Below, one piece after another: positions 26,003 to 34,667 of a stretch of DNA of 64,000 bases. The position numbers and the translations under genes are program-made. Each line of letters begins with the position of its first letter. Positions within the stretch are counted from its first letter, which is position 1. The DNA comes from Candidatus Neomicrothrix sp. UBA814. GTDB lineage: Bacteria; Actinomycetota; Acidimicrobiia; Acidimicrobiales; Poriferisodalaceae. Where the stretch lies: NCBI GenBank assembly GCA_002296525.1, contig DBIA01000027.1, forward strand, positions 130,744-194,743. Direction: 5' to 3'. The notes under the pieces are model-generated. The model was not told where the DNA came from. It made no database searches and was given only the letters and a program-made list of their open reading frames with translations.

Positions 26003-27247
26003 ATGAGCACTGAGTTGCGCGCCGAACTTGATGAATGGATAGATGCCAACTGGGATCCAGAACTACCGGTGAGAGAATGGTGGCAACTACTTGCCTCCGC
26101 AGGTCTTACAAATCCGGGACTACCTGAGCCGTACGGTAAGGGCTGGGGTAGATCGGAAACCCGAATCCTCGCCGCAGCGTTGAGGGAAAGCGGTGCTATC
26201 GGCTCGCCGGCAGGTCTCGGCATGATGCTCGCAGCGCCGACGATTCTTGCCCACGGTAACGAAAACCAAATAGCCCGCTACGTGCCCTCGATTCTTGACG
26301 GCACTGACTCATGGTGTCAGCTCTTCTCTGAGCCTGGGGCAGGTAGCGATTTGGCCGGTCTTCAAACCAAGGCAACTCGTGATGGCGATGAATGGGTTAT
26401 TACTGGACAAAAAGTTTGGACCTCCGAAGGACAGCATGCCGACTACGGAATGCTGATTGCACGAACGGAACCCGACGCCCCAAAACACAGGGGTATTAGC
26501 TGGTTCGCATTTCCAATGAATCAGCAGGGTGTTGAGATACGTCCTCTTAAAGAGATGACCGGCCGATCTCTATTCAACGAAGTCTTCATAGACGAAGCGC
26601 GCGTTTCGCAAGACGATCTCATCGGAGAACTTAACGAGGGTTGGCGGGTTGCCAACACCACTCTTATGGTGGAGCGAGCGGGGATAGGCGGAGGCCACGG
26701 AATGGCTTACGCGGCAGCTCACCCTGGCAGCATTGCCGGGCACCTTGATAGGCCGGCCGGATCTTTCGTCGGAAAGCGCCTTGCACTCGCAGCGGGCGGT
26801 GTAGGCCCAGGCACGTTACAACTCCTCCGAGATCTCGCCGAGGAACGCGACAAGCTCAACGACCCTCGAATTCGTCAGGAACTTGTTCGCCTTCATACAG
26901 AACTCGAACTAATGCGCATGAATGGCCAGCGAACACGAAACAAAAACCAACAAACAGGTGGCGAAGGCAACCTTGCCAAGATCCTTATGACATCAGCGCT
27001 TCACAGAACACGACAACTTGCGGGTTCGATACTTGGTCCCGAAATGGCTTTGTGGGGTGAAGAAGCGGCAACCGGAGGCGTCATTCAGGAGATGGCGGTG
27101 TTTTCCCCAGCGCCATCCATTTATGGTGGAACCGATGAGGTGCAAAGAAACATCATCGGCGAAAGAGTCCTAGGTCTTCCCAAAGAGCCAGGCCCTAACA
27201 AAGAAACGCCATTCTCGGAACTTTTACAAAACAAGACTGATTGGTAG
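26003..27247 (+). CDS. Acyl-CoA dehydrogenase
   Basis: A 414-residue flavoprotein of the acyl-CoA dehydrogenase family: an N-terminal helical domain, the beta-barrel signature CQLFSEPGAGSDLA (about 113-126), TGQKVWTSEGQ, and the C-terminal YGGTDEVQRNIIGERVLGLP block. It introduces an alpha-beta double bond in an acyl-CoA and passes electrons to ETF. The YGGT motif carries Gly where short/medium-chain enzymes have the catalytic Glu, so the base is expected elsewhere on helix G, as in isovaleryl-type enzymes. A GGAG site fixes the start at 26003. It is followed 16 bp later by a deacetylase. Confidence 0.92.
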   Translation: MSTELRAELDEWIDANWDPELPVREWWQLLASAGLTNPGLPEPYGKGWGRSETRILAAALRESGAIGSPAGLGMMLAAPTILAHGNENQIARYVPSILDGTDSWCQLFSEPGAGSDLAGLQTKATRDGDEWVITGQKVWTSEGQHADYGMLIARTEPDAPKHRGISWFAFPMNQQGVEIRPLKEMTGRSLFNEVFIDEARVSQDDLIGELNEGWRVANTTLMVERAGIGGGHGMAYAAAHPGSIAGHLDRPAGSFVGKRLALAAGGVGPGTLQLLRDLAEERDKLNDPRIRQELVRLHTELELMRMNGQRTRNKNQQTGGEGNLAKILMTSALHRTRQLAGSILGPEMALWGEEAATGGVIQEMAVFSPAPSIYGGTDEVQRNIIGERVLGLPKEPGPNKETPFSELLQNKTDW

Positions 27248-27263
27248 GCGCGAGACTCTAGCT

Positions 27264-28088
27264 GTGCGAGACGAACTATCAGTCAGCCTCACTTTCGACG
27301 TAGACACGGTGTCCCTATGGATGGGCGCCAAAGACTCGACAGCGTTCAGCCGAGGAGAGTTTGGAGTTGTAGGAACGCATCGGATACTCCAAACGCTTAA
27401 AAGAAATGGTATTCATGGCACCTTTTTCGTTCCTGGTTTGACGGCCACTACTTACCCCCAGCTCGTTGAGGACATAATCGAAGGTGGTCATGAGATAGGG
27501 CACCACGGCAATCACCACGAAAGTCCCGCTCGGATAAGCCGGGATGAAGAACTCGAAGTTCTGCGGGAAGGCACTGAAATTCTGCAGTCCATAACCGGGC
27601 GACGGCCAGTCGGGTGGCGTTCGCCAGGGTGGTACGTCAGCGAACATTCACTGGAGCTATTGGTGCAAGAAGGCTTCTCCTATGATTCGTCCCTTATGGG
27701 GCACGATGTGCAGCCCTACTGGTGTCGCGTTGGTGACCACTGGGAAAAGGGGTCGGGCGTCACATGGGGGTCACAAGTTGACTTAGTTGAGATCCCCATT
27801 GCTTGGCATCTCGACGATTTCCCTTGGTTCGAATACATACCTCCTAAAGGAGGCAACTTGACTCCGGTTTCGGCCGTTCTGGAGACCTGGTTAGGGGATC
27901 TGGATTGGGCGAGAGAACACGAGACTGGTGGTGTGCTGACATACACGATGCACCCTCAGGTCATAGGCCGGGGGCATCGAATGTTGATGCTCGAGAAGCT
28001 TATTAGCGAAATTCGAGACCGCGGCGACGTCGGATTCACGACCCTTGAACAGGCAGCCGAAGGTTGGCGAGGGAAACAAAGTTCTTAG
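27264..28088 (+). CDS. Polysaccharide deacetylase-family protein, canonical metal site
   Basis: A 274-residue NodB-type deacetylase. Unlike the tandem pair at 7934-9764 it keeps the metal and catalytic residues: D12/D14 in TFDVD, H80 and H84 in HHGNHH, the WRSPGW block (about 118-123) and H230 in TMHPQ. This suggests a functional Zn/Co-dependent amidohydrolase acting on an N-acyl or cyclic amide substrate. No signal peptide is visible, so it is probably cytosolic and not a cell-wall chitin deacetylase. It starts with GTG and ends overlapping the convergent thioesterase by 4 bp. Confidence 0.87.
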   Translation: MRDELSVSLTFDVDTVSLWMGAKDSTAFSRGEFGVVGTHRILQTLKRNGIHGTFFVPGLTATTYPQLVEDIIEGGHEIGHHGNHHESPARISRDEELEVLREGTEILQSITGRRPVGWRSPGWYVSEHSLELLVQEGFSYDSSLMGHDVQPYWCRVGDHWEKGSGVTWGSQVDLVEIPIAWHLDDFPWFEYIPPKGGNLTPVSAVLETWLGDLDWAREHETGGVLTYTMHPQVIGRGHRMLMLEKLISEIRDRGDVGFTTLEQAAEGWRGKQSS

Positions 28089-28765
28089 CCGCGATTTGGA
28101 ATAATGAATAGACCCTCCGCTGTGATGAGGGGATCCGCAGTTACATCTGGAACTCCGTCCCTGTCGGGAGACACAGTCAAAGTCACCGTGAGCTTGCGGC
28201 CCTCCCGATGTGATTCTTGGGCTTGAAACCAGACCGGGGTATCTATTGGAACCCCGCCCCGATAGTCGACTTCTAACCGCGCTGTATACGCCGCCTCTCC
28301 CAAAACGATCATGAGATAGCCCATGGTGTCATCCACGAGTGCTGACACCGCCCCGCCGTGGACTCTACCTGGCGCACTTTCGAACGCTGCTCCGAAGATC
28401 ACCTTGCTGAGTACCCCATCTCCGTTGCGTCTAAGTTCAACCTCAACCCCCATTGGGTTAGCGGGGCCGCTGAACGTCCTATCGCTGAATGCAATCACTT
28501 CCGAACCGTCAGGCGGTCGAGGATCTGTATAACGGCGTTCGAAATAATCAGAGGGTCGAGCGGTAGGTTCAGAGAGCTCTAACGCCTCAGCTGATGATTG
28601 TGCCCACTCTTGCAAAGCAGATAAAGCCTCTTCGCTGAGACGATGACGCACAAAAGCGTTCCCCAAGCGGCGCAGCGCTGCTGCGGTTTGGCTTCGAGCT
28701 GAAAACTGCGGATCTTCATAGACCAGGTGCAGTTCGTTACTGGAGTGATCTTTGTCAGACGTCAT
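28085..28765 (-). CDS. PaaI-type hotdog thioesterase
   Basis: A 226-residue protein whose C-terminal two-thirds is a hotdog domain with PGRVHGGAVSALVDDTMGYLM (about 135-155), the classic HGG...D active-site pattern of PaaI thioesterases. The first 70 residues are helical and charged and may be a regulatory or partner domain. It should hydrolyse an acyl-CoA. The start at 28765 overlaps the SnoaL stop by 11 bp, giving tight coupling; the longer frame to 28804 is rejected. Confidence 0.85.
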   Translation of the reverse strand: MTSDKDHSSNELHLVYEDPQFSARSQTAAALRRLGNAFVRHRLSEEALSALQEWAQSSAEALELSEPTARPSDYFERRYTDPRPPDGSEVIAFSDRTFSGPANPMGVEVELRRNGDGVLSKVIFGAAFESAPGRVHGGAVSALVDDTMGYLMIVLGEAAYTARLEVDYRGGVPIDTPVWFQAQESHREGRKLTVTLTVSPDRDGVPDVTADPLITAEGLFIIPNRG

Positions 28766-29174
28766 CGGAACCCAAACGATTTGAATCACCGTACGGATAG
28801 TCAATCAAGCCACTGCCAGGACTCGAAGCATCAAAAGTCCAATACTGGCGAATTTCTGCGATAAGGCTTTCGCGAAACTGATAATGCTCGCTTCCGCGGA
28901 CCTCAAACTTGTTGCCTTGATGTTCACCATCCATGCGCCACTCAATCGCCGCGGAGGTCTCGTCTTCCACGATGCGTTCCACCACCCAATTCGCGCCGGT
29001 CCATTTAGCGTGAATTTGTACCCAGAAATTTCCTATGTTTTCAGCAGAAATAATTGGCGCGTGATTCGTGTCATAAATGACTGCGTCTTCGGTGAAGTGG
29101 CTTGCCACCTCATCCTTTGAGCCGGAGCTACATGCTGCAAAATAAGAACGAATGCGGTCCTCGTGAGTTCTCAT
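28755..29174 (-). CDS. SnoaL-like (NTF2-fold) protein
   Basis: A 139-residue protein with the N-terminal helix RIRSYFAACSSGSKDEVASHFTEDAVIYD and a beta-sheet ending in AEIRQYWTFDAS, the NTF2/SnoaL pattern. No catalytic residues can be assigned. It overlaps the thioesterase by 11 bp on the same strand, so a shared acyl-substrate pathway is likely. It is preceded by the methyltransferase and ABC ATPase genes, also on the minus strand. Confidence 0.78.
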   Translation of the reverse strand: MRTHEDRIRSYFAACSSGSKDEVASHFTEDAVIYDTNHAPIISAENIGNFWVQIHAKWTGANWVVERIVEDETSAAIEWRMDGEHQGNKFEVRGSEHYQFRESLIAEIRQYWTFDASSPGSGLIDYPYGDSNRLGSDDV

Positions 29175-29186
29175 ACAAAGATTTTC

Positions 29187-29999
29187 TCAGACAGAAAGCT
29201 TCGCCGCATATGCGTGAGTGGTGAAGAGCTGTTTGTAGCTGCCTCCGGCATTGTTAATTACCTCACCAACTTGGCGCAATAGCTCTGTTCGAAGTCCTTC
29301 ATCGAGCATTCGGTGATCTGACTGGGTCAAAAGATTCTGGACATGCTCTTCGCTACTGATTGTTTGCTCCCACGACGCCTCGAAAGTATGAACATCACCA
29401 AATAATTGGCTTAGCTCGAACTCTTCGATTGGAGTATCGGCGCTAATCACCGATTTTGATCCAGGCAAGCGAACCTTGAATCGCTCATCGTTGAATTGAG
29501 GAGCTAACTCGGCATAGAGGGCGTCCATTTCGAGATCGAAGGAATGATGGATTTTCTCGGGTCGATTCCAAAAAACACACAACCAGCCCCCAGGTTTGAG
29601 TGCGGAGGCTGCGCACTCGAATCGGGTGTCAGCGTTCATCCAGTGCCAAGATTGGCCGGCGTATATCAGACCGGCATCTGATGAAGCGGCTCTGAAATCA
29701 TCAAGCGTGCATTGGTCAACGGAAAAGGTATCGAAGTCGGTGAACTCACGGGTGGCGATCTGAGCCATCATTGGATCGGGTTCGACTCCGATAACAGTGA
29801 ATCCGCGTCTCAAAAATGAGATAGATGCTTTTCCAGTTCCGCATCCGACGTCTATCAGGAGTTCACTGCTATCGACTCCCGAAGTTTCAAGGATCCAATC
29901 GTATAGACCCTCTGGATAACCCGGCCGGACACGGTGGTAAATCTCGGCCACTTCTCCAAAAACTTTTGACTGTTGTCTCTGAGAGCTCGGATCGCTCAT
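29187..29999 (-). CDS. Class I SAM-dependent methyltransferase
   Basis: A 270-residue methyltransferase with SAM motif I VGCGTGKASISFLRRG (about 46-60), the acidic end of strand 2 (GVEPDPMM) and an aromatic-rich post-motif region (AGQSWHWMN). It should transfer a methyl group from SAM to a small molecule; the substrate is unknown. The true start is the ATG at 29999, not the frame opening at 30116, since the ABC ATPase stop at 30007 lies just upstream. It is read in series with the ABC gene. Confidence 0.85.
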   Translation of the reverse strand: MSDPSSQRQQSKVFGEVAEIYHRVRPGYPEGLYDWILETSGVDSSELLIDVGCGTGKASISFLRRGFTVIGVEPDPMMAQIATREFTDFDTFSVDQCTLDDFRAASSDAGLIYAGQSWHWMNADTRFECAASALKPGGWLCVFWNRPEKIHHSFDLEMDALYAELAPQFNDERFKVRLPGSKSVISADTPIEEFELSQLFGDVHTFEASWEQTISSEEHVQNLLTQSDHRMLDEGLRTELLRQVGEVINNAGGSYKQLFTTHAYAAKLSV

Positions 30000-30006
30000 G
30001 GGAACG

Positions 30007-30801
30007 TTAGCTGCGGGCCCAGGACAGCCAACGGCCGTCTCGATTCTCGAGCTCAAGCCGCAAACCGAAACATTCGGACAAGGAGTCGGCGGTAAGAACC
30101 TGATCAATCGGACCACACGCCATCACTCGACCACTTCTCAAAAGAAGGCCATGCGTAAAGCCAGGAGGAATCTCATCGGTGTGGTGCGTTACGAGAACGG
30201 TGGCAGGAGTCTCGATATCTGACGCAACCGACGCTAAAGTCGCAACCAGCTGCTCTCTACCCACTAAATCAAGCCCCGCAGTTGGCTCATCAAGCAGAAG
30301 TAAGCCTGGGTCACCCATCAGAGTCCGAGCCAACTGCACCCGTTGTTGTTCCCCCGAGGACATAGTGTGGAACTTGCGGTCGGCAAGCTTTAAAGCATCT
30401 ACTCGCGATAAGCACTTCAGGGCGGAGTCGCGGTCCTCATCGGAATAATGATGCCACCACGTTTCAAGTGCAGCGTGTCGTGCTGTCATGACAATATCCA
30501 GGCCCGAGATATCGGGCCTGAACTGATCCCTGAGAGAAGACGAAGCAAGACCAATTTTCTGGCGAAGCTCTCGCACATCGGTGGCTCCCCAGCTCTCTCC
30601 AAGAACTTGAACAGTGCCCGTGGTTGGGTAGCGATACAGAGACAGCACCTTAATCAGAGTGGTTTTGCCGCTCCCATTAGGTCCCAGTATTACCCACCGG
30701 TCTTCAGGTGCGATATCGAGGTCCAATGGTCCAAGAACTGTTTTGTCCTCGTATCTCACCGACACTTCGCGAAGCTCTACGGTAGAAAAAGGAGCGGCCA
30801 C
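30007..30801 (-). CDS. ABC transporter ATP-binding protein
   Basis: A 264-residue stand-alone nucleotide-binding subunit: Walker A GPNGSGKTT (40-48), Q-loop near SSSLRDQF, signature MSSGEQQR, Walker B LLLLDEPTAGLD and H-loop VTHH. No permease gene is adjacent, so the partner is either elsewhere or this is a soluble (ModF-like) ATPase. It starts with GTG at 30801. A 9-bp perfect hairpin falls in its coding sequence at 30499-30520. Confidence 0.9.
   Translation of the reverse strand: MAAPFSTVELREVSVRYEDKTVLGPLDLDIAPEDRWVILGPNGSGKTTLIKVLSLYRYPTTGTVQVLGESWGATDVRELRQKIGLASSSLRDQFRPDISGLDIVMTARHAALETWWHHYSDEDRDSALKCLSRVDALKLADRKFHTMSSGEQQRVQLARTLMGDPGLLLLDEPTAGLDLVGREQLVATLASVASDIETPATVLVTHHTDEIPPGFTHGLLLRSGRVMACGPIDQVLTADSLSECFGLRLELENRDGRWLSWARS
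30499..30520. repeat. 9-bp inverted repeat with GATA loop inside ABC ATPase gene
   Basis: A perfect 9-bp inverted repeat (30499-30507 with 30512-30520) separated by a 4-base loop. It encodes part of the RPDISGL segment. It has no T-run and could be coincidental. Confidence 0.6.
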
Positions 30802-30827
30802 GGGTCTAGCTTGCCAGATACTGGCGC

Positions 30828-32771
30828 CTAATCCGAAAGCCGCTCCACAGATGAGTCTTTGTCAGACTCAGAGTGCGAAGACCAGGTCGCGAACATTTCC
30901 GCATAGCGGCCTCCCAGTTCGACGAGTTCTGCGTGAGAACCAAGTTCAACAATCCGGCCATCATCGACTACCGCGATTCGATCGGCCTTCATAGCGGTCG
31001 CTAATCGATGGGCTATCAAGACAGCTGTCCTGCCTTCAAGCAGCCCGTCCAAAGCAGTCTCGATTTGAGCTTCAGAATGTAGGTCAAGACTTGAGGTCGC
31101 CTCGTCTAATACGAGAACTCTTGGGCGAGCCATAAATGCTCGAGCCAAAGCAATGAGTTGCCGTTCGCCGGCTGAAAGCGAAACCCCTCGTTCATGGACC
31201 AAAGTGTCTACTCCGTCGGCTAGCTGACTGACTGTCTCGGAGAGACCGACGTGGGCTATGGCTTCGTGAATTTCATCATCGGTTGCATTTGGCTTAGCGA
31301 AGGCGACATTGTCCCGAATAGTTCCGTAAAACAGAAATGGCTCCTGAGGAACTACGCCGAGCTGAGTCCTCAAAGATGTAATTGAGACATCTCTAAGGTC
31401 AACTCCATCGATCGACACAGCCCCAGAGCTTGGGTCGTAGAAGCGAGTAATTAATTTGGCCATGGTGCTTTTTCCCGCGCCGGTAGGGCCAACAAATGCG
31501 AAGGTTTCACCAGGATTGATCGAAAGGTCAACCCTGCTGAGAACTTCTGGGCCGTCGCCGTAGCTGAAGGTCACTGAATCGAAGTTGATATGACCTTCAA
31601 TCGGCGGTAGCGGAGATGCTCCGGGCTTTTCCTTGATCGATGGCTCAGTGCTAAGGATTTCGCTGATTTTGTGCAGCCCAGATTGGCCTTGTTGGTAAGT
31701 GTTGTAGAGCTGGACCATCTGTTGAATCGGCGCAAAGAAGGTGTTTACGAACAGCACAAACGCAGCCAGTTCGCCAACTTGTAATGAACCGTCAACCACC
31801 ATCCAACCACCGACCAAGAGGACGATCGCTTGGGCAGCGATACCTACCCCCTCGGTAACGGGTCCGTAAATCGCTCCTGCCCGCGCCGTGTAGAGATTCG
31901 CATCAAGATAAGCGCCCACAACGGTTCTATGCATCTCGGCGTTTTGTCGGCGACGGTTCAGCGCAGCGATGACTCTGACACCTGAAAGATTCTCGGACAG
32001 ATCAGCTAGAACCGAAGCGATTCGATCTCGAACCTCGGAGTATCCGCGTTCGCTGACCGCTCGAAACCAAAGAGTCATGAGGATTAGAGGCGGTAGAACG
32101 AGCGCCAGTAACAAGATCGCGAGCAGCGGGTTGTAGGAAAAGAGAATGATGGTGACCACGGAGACGGTGAGAGCTTGAATCACCAAATTGACGAAGCCCT
32201 CGTTGACCAGCAGGGTCAAAGCCTCTACATCTGAGGTCATTCTGCTGAGTAGCACTCCGGATTTTCCAGAGGTGTACCAGTCCAACCCCATTCGCTGATA
32301 ATGACTGAAGAGCTCCAACCGCACGTCGTACATGATGTTTTCGCCCAGGCGACCGTTCCATCGTTGTCGCCAAAAGCTCGTTAAGCCGTTTACGACGATA
32401 ACTATTCCGAATAGGGCGACGGCTTTGTAGAGTGCCCCGCGATCTTCTTGCATTACGCCGTTGTCAATGCCCTGTTGAGTCAACACAGGCCCGAGAAGAG
32501 CAGTCACAGTTTCCACTGCCAGAAGGAATAGCCCCCAGAGGGCGATCGCGCGGCGGTTCTCGAATAGCGAACGAAGATTCAGTCTTGACGCACGGGTGGC
32601 GAATCGCTCGAACTCGATTAAAGGACTGGCGTGCTCGGGCTCTTTGCTCAGAATTAGTTCTGCACCCTCTTGCATCTCTGAGGGGACTCCCGCAAACGGT
32701 AAGCCGGCGCTAGCGCTCGACTGAGTAGCACTGGGCCCCGCAAATGCTCCGCCCCCAGGCGGTCCCATCAT
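30828..32771 (-). CDS. ABC exporter half-transporter, subunit with consensus Walker B
   Basis: A 647-residue fused TMD-NBD exporter half: six membrane helices in about 70-360, then a nucleotide-binding domain from about 395. Walker A is GPTGAGKST and the catalytic glutamate is present (E557 in VLDEATSSLD), but the signature is altered to LSAGE. Paired with the upstream gene this gives one working and one degenerate ATP site. The N terminus carries a 30-residue Gly/Pro/Ala-rich tail. The start at 32771 overlaps the upstream stop as TGATG. It probably exports a lipid, peptide or drug-like compound across the cytoplasmic membrane. Confidence 0.9.
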   Translation of the reverse strand: MMGPPGGGAFAGPSATQSSASAGLPFAGVPSEMQEGAELILSKEPEHASPLIEFERFATRASRLNLRSLFENRRAIALWGLFLLAVETVTALLGPVLTQQGIDNGVMQEDRGALYKAVALFGIVIVVNGLTSFWRQRWNGRLGENIMYDVRLELFSHYQRMGLDWYTSGKSGVLLSRMTSDVEALTLLVNEGFVNLVIQALTVSVVTIILFSYNPLLAILLLALVLPPLILMTLWFRAVSERGYSEVRDRIASVLADLSENLSGVRVIAALNRRRQNAEMHRTVVGAYLDANLYTARAGAIYGPVTEGVGIAAQAIVLLVGGWMVVDGSLQVGELAAFVLFVNTFFAPIQQMVQLYNTYQQGQSGLHKISEILSTEPSIKEKPGASPLPPIEGHINFDSVTFSYGDGPEVLSRVDLSINPGETFAFVGPTGAGKSTMAKLITRFYDPSSGAVSIDGVDLRDVSITSLRTQLGVVPQEPFLFYGTIRDNVAFAKPNATDDEIHEAIAHVGLSETVSQLADGVDTLVHERGVSLSAGERQLIALARAFMARPRVLVLDEATSSLDLHSEAQIETALDGLLEGRTAVLIAHRLATAMKADRIAVVDDGRIVELGSHAELVELGGRYAEMFATWSSHSESDKDSSVERLSD

Positions 32772-34618
32772 CACCACGAGTCGTTCTCTCCCAGTGAGGC
32801 AGCCAAAGTCTCGACATATCGGGGTTCTGTGTCGAGCAGTTGTTGGTGGGTTCCATCGGCGATGACTTGACCATCGTTTACCAACACCACTCGATCGGCA
32901 AGCGCGATCGTGGATAGTCGATGAGCGATCACGATCGTTGTTCGTTTCCGTAAAAGTTCCTTCAAGGAGCCGTGGATTCGCTCTTCTATCTCGACATCGA
33001 TAGCACTGGTGCTGTCATCCAAAATGATGACAGAAGGGTCACTGAGAAACAGTCTCGCCAGGGATATGCGTTGACGTTGTCCACCTGACAAGTCGTAGCC
33101 ACGCTCGCCGACAACAGTGTCGTAGCCATCTTCTAGTTCAACAATGAACTCGTGAGCTTGAGCTGCTCTCGCAGCGGCTTCGACTTCCGCTCTCGACGCA
33201 TTTGGTTTTCCATAAGAAATGTTTTCATGGACGCTGGTCGAAAACAAGAACGGCTCGTCTGGCACGAGACTAATTGCCGATCGGAGACTCGCTTGTGTCA
33301 CTGATCTGATGTCGTTTCCATCTAACGAGATTTTGCCGCCCTGCAGTTCGTAGAAGCGCATTAGCAGGCGGGCAATCGTTGATTTGCCTGACCCCGTTCG
33401 GCCAACAATCGCGATCGTTTCTCCTGGCGAAACATCAAGGTTGAAATGCTCTAGAACCAAAGGAGCGTTCTCGCTGCCTTGTGATCCACCTACCGCCTCC
33501 TTTCCGTAGGCAAAGCTCACATCTGAAAATGAAATACCCCCTCCCGAGGGAATCAGATCCACAGCATCATGACGATCGTCTACAGCGGGAGGTTCGTCCA
33601 AGATTTCGTAAATTCGTTCGGCGGAAGCTTTCGCTCGCTGACCCAAAATCAACAACATCCCAATAAATCGAAATGGAGCTTGTAGAAGGAGAATGTAGAG
33701 ATTGAAAGAGACCAAATCCCCTACGGTCAACGATCCGTCGATCGTTTGGAGCCCCCCGACCAGCAGGACCGTGGCTAAAGCAACCCGCGGCAAATTTTCT
33801 ATAAAAGGGGTATGAGAAGCGCGAGTCCAGTGCTGAACTAAGTTCGCCCATCGAAGCCGTTGAGCGCCTATTGCTAGAGACTCAATTTGGTGACGTTCTG
33901 CAGCGAACGCTTTAACTACTCGAACTCCATTGACTGATTCGTCAACGACGGTGGCGATTTCTGCCTGACGTGACTGAATCACCCAAGAAAGGGGGAACAT
34001 GATTTTGCGTAATCGCTGTCCAATAGCAAAAACACCAGGCAATGCGATCATGGTAATTGTGGTGAGGGGAACACTAATTGCAGCCATCAATCCGATAGCG
34101 ACCACGAAGCTGAAAAACTGGACAGCCATGATTGGGGCAAATGCCATAAACATTTGAACTGATCTGATATCCGAATTAGCTCGACTGATTATTTGTCCGC
34201 TTTGCACTCGATCAAAAAAAGCAAATGACAGCTTTCCTAGATGCTGAAAAAGCAGGGTTCGCAGTTGGTACTCAACTTTGAACGCCATTCCGTACAGCCC
34301 ATAGCGGTACCCGAACGTGGCGGCCGCACGTGCGACCCCGAGGACTAGCAAAATTGCCACGAAGAGCCAGAGGCTGCTGGTTCCAGTAATCAAAGCTCGG
34401 TCGATTGCCAGACCGACCACGCGAGGTACGAGAATCTGAGCGACCATGGCGATGACCGCAGCTATAACTGACCAAAAAATTCGCCAGCGATGGGTCAATA
34501 CGACAGGGCTGATGCGCTTCAGCCAACCAAGGGTGCTATCACTCCTAATTGTTTCCTCTACGGGGGGATAAGTTGACCATTCGCTGACCGGTTCGAAAGT
34601 GGCGTTGTCCCCAGGCAT
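32771..34618 (-). CDS. ABC exporter half-transporter, subunit with degenerate Walker B
   Basis: A 615-residue TMD-NBD half: six helices in about 40-330, then an NBD with Walker A VGRTGSGKST and a consensus LSGGQ signature. The catalytic glutamate after Walker B is replaced by aspartate (D535, ILDDSTSAID). It complements the downstream subunit, whose signature is the altered one, so the two form a heterodimer with one consensus and one degenerate ATP site, as in BmrCD/TM287-288 exporters. The ATG at 34618 has TAGCCT seven bases upstream, a leaderless pattern. Confidence 0.92.
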   Translation of the reverse strand: MPGDNATFEPVSEWSTYPPVEETIRSDSTLGWLKRISPVVLTHRWRIFWSVIAAVIAMVAQILVPRVVGLAIDRALITGTSSLWLFVAILLVLGVARAAATFGYRYGLYGMAFKVEYQLRTLLFQHLGKLSFAFFDRVQSGQIISRANSDIRSVQMFMAFAPIMAVQFFSFVVAIGLMAAISVPLTTITMIALPGVFAIGQRLRKIMFPLSWVIQSRQAEIATVVDESVNGVRVVKAFAAERHQIESLAIGAQRLRWANLVQHWTRASHTPFIENLPRVALATVLLVGGLQTIDGSLTVGDLVSFNLYILLLQAPFRFIGMLLILGQRAKASAERIYEILDEPPAVDDRHDAVDLIPSGGGISFSDVSFAYGKEAVGGSQGSENAPLVLEHFNLDVSPGETIAIVGRTGSGKSTIARLLMRFYELQGGKISLDGNDIRSVTQASLRSAISLVPDEPFLFSTSVHENISYGKPNASRAEVEAAARAAQAHEFIVELEDGYDTVVGERGYDLSGGQRQRISLARLFLSDPSVIILDDSTSAIDVEIEERIHGSLKELLRKRTTIVIAHRLSTIALADRVVLVNDGQVIADGTHQQLLDTEPRYVETLAASLGENDSW

Positions 34619-34625
34619 TGCTTGG

Positions 34626-34631
34626 AGGCTA
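34626..34631 (-). promoter_or_regulatory. -10 hexamer, leaderless type
   Basis: TAGCCT on the minus strand, seven bases before the ATG at 34618 of the exporter operon. Confidence 0.5.
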
Positions 34632-34667
34632 CCTTGGCGTTAGCCAGGTCCGGATAGATAAAGATGT

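Noticed and set aside
27840..27853. CCTCC-TAAA-GGAGG mini-palindrome in the deacetylase gene
   Set aside because: It is five bases per arm, encodes PPKGG, and is within the range expected by chance.
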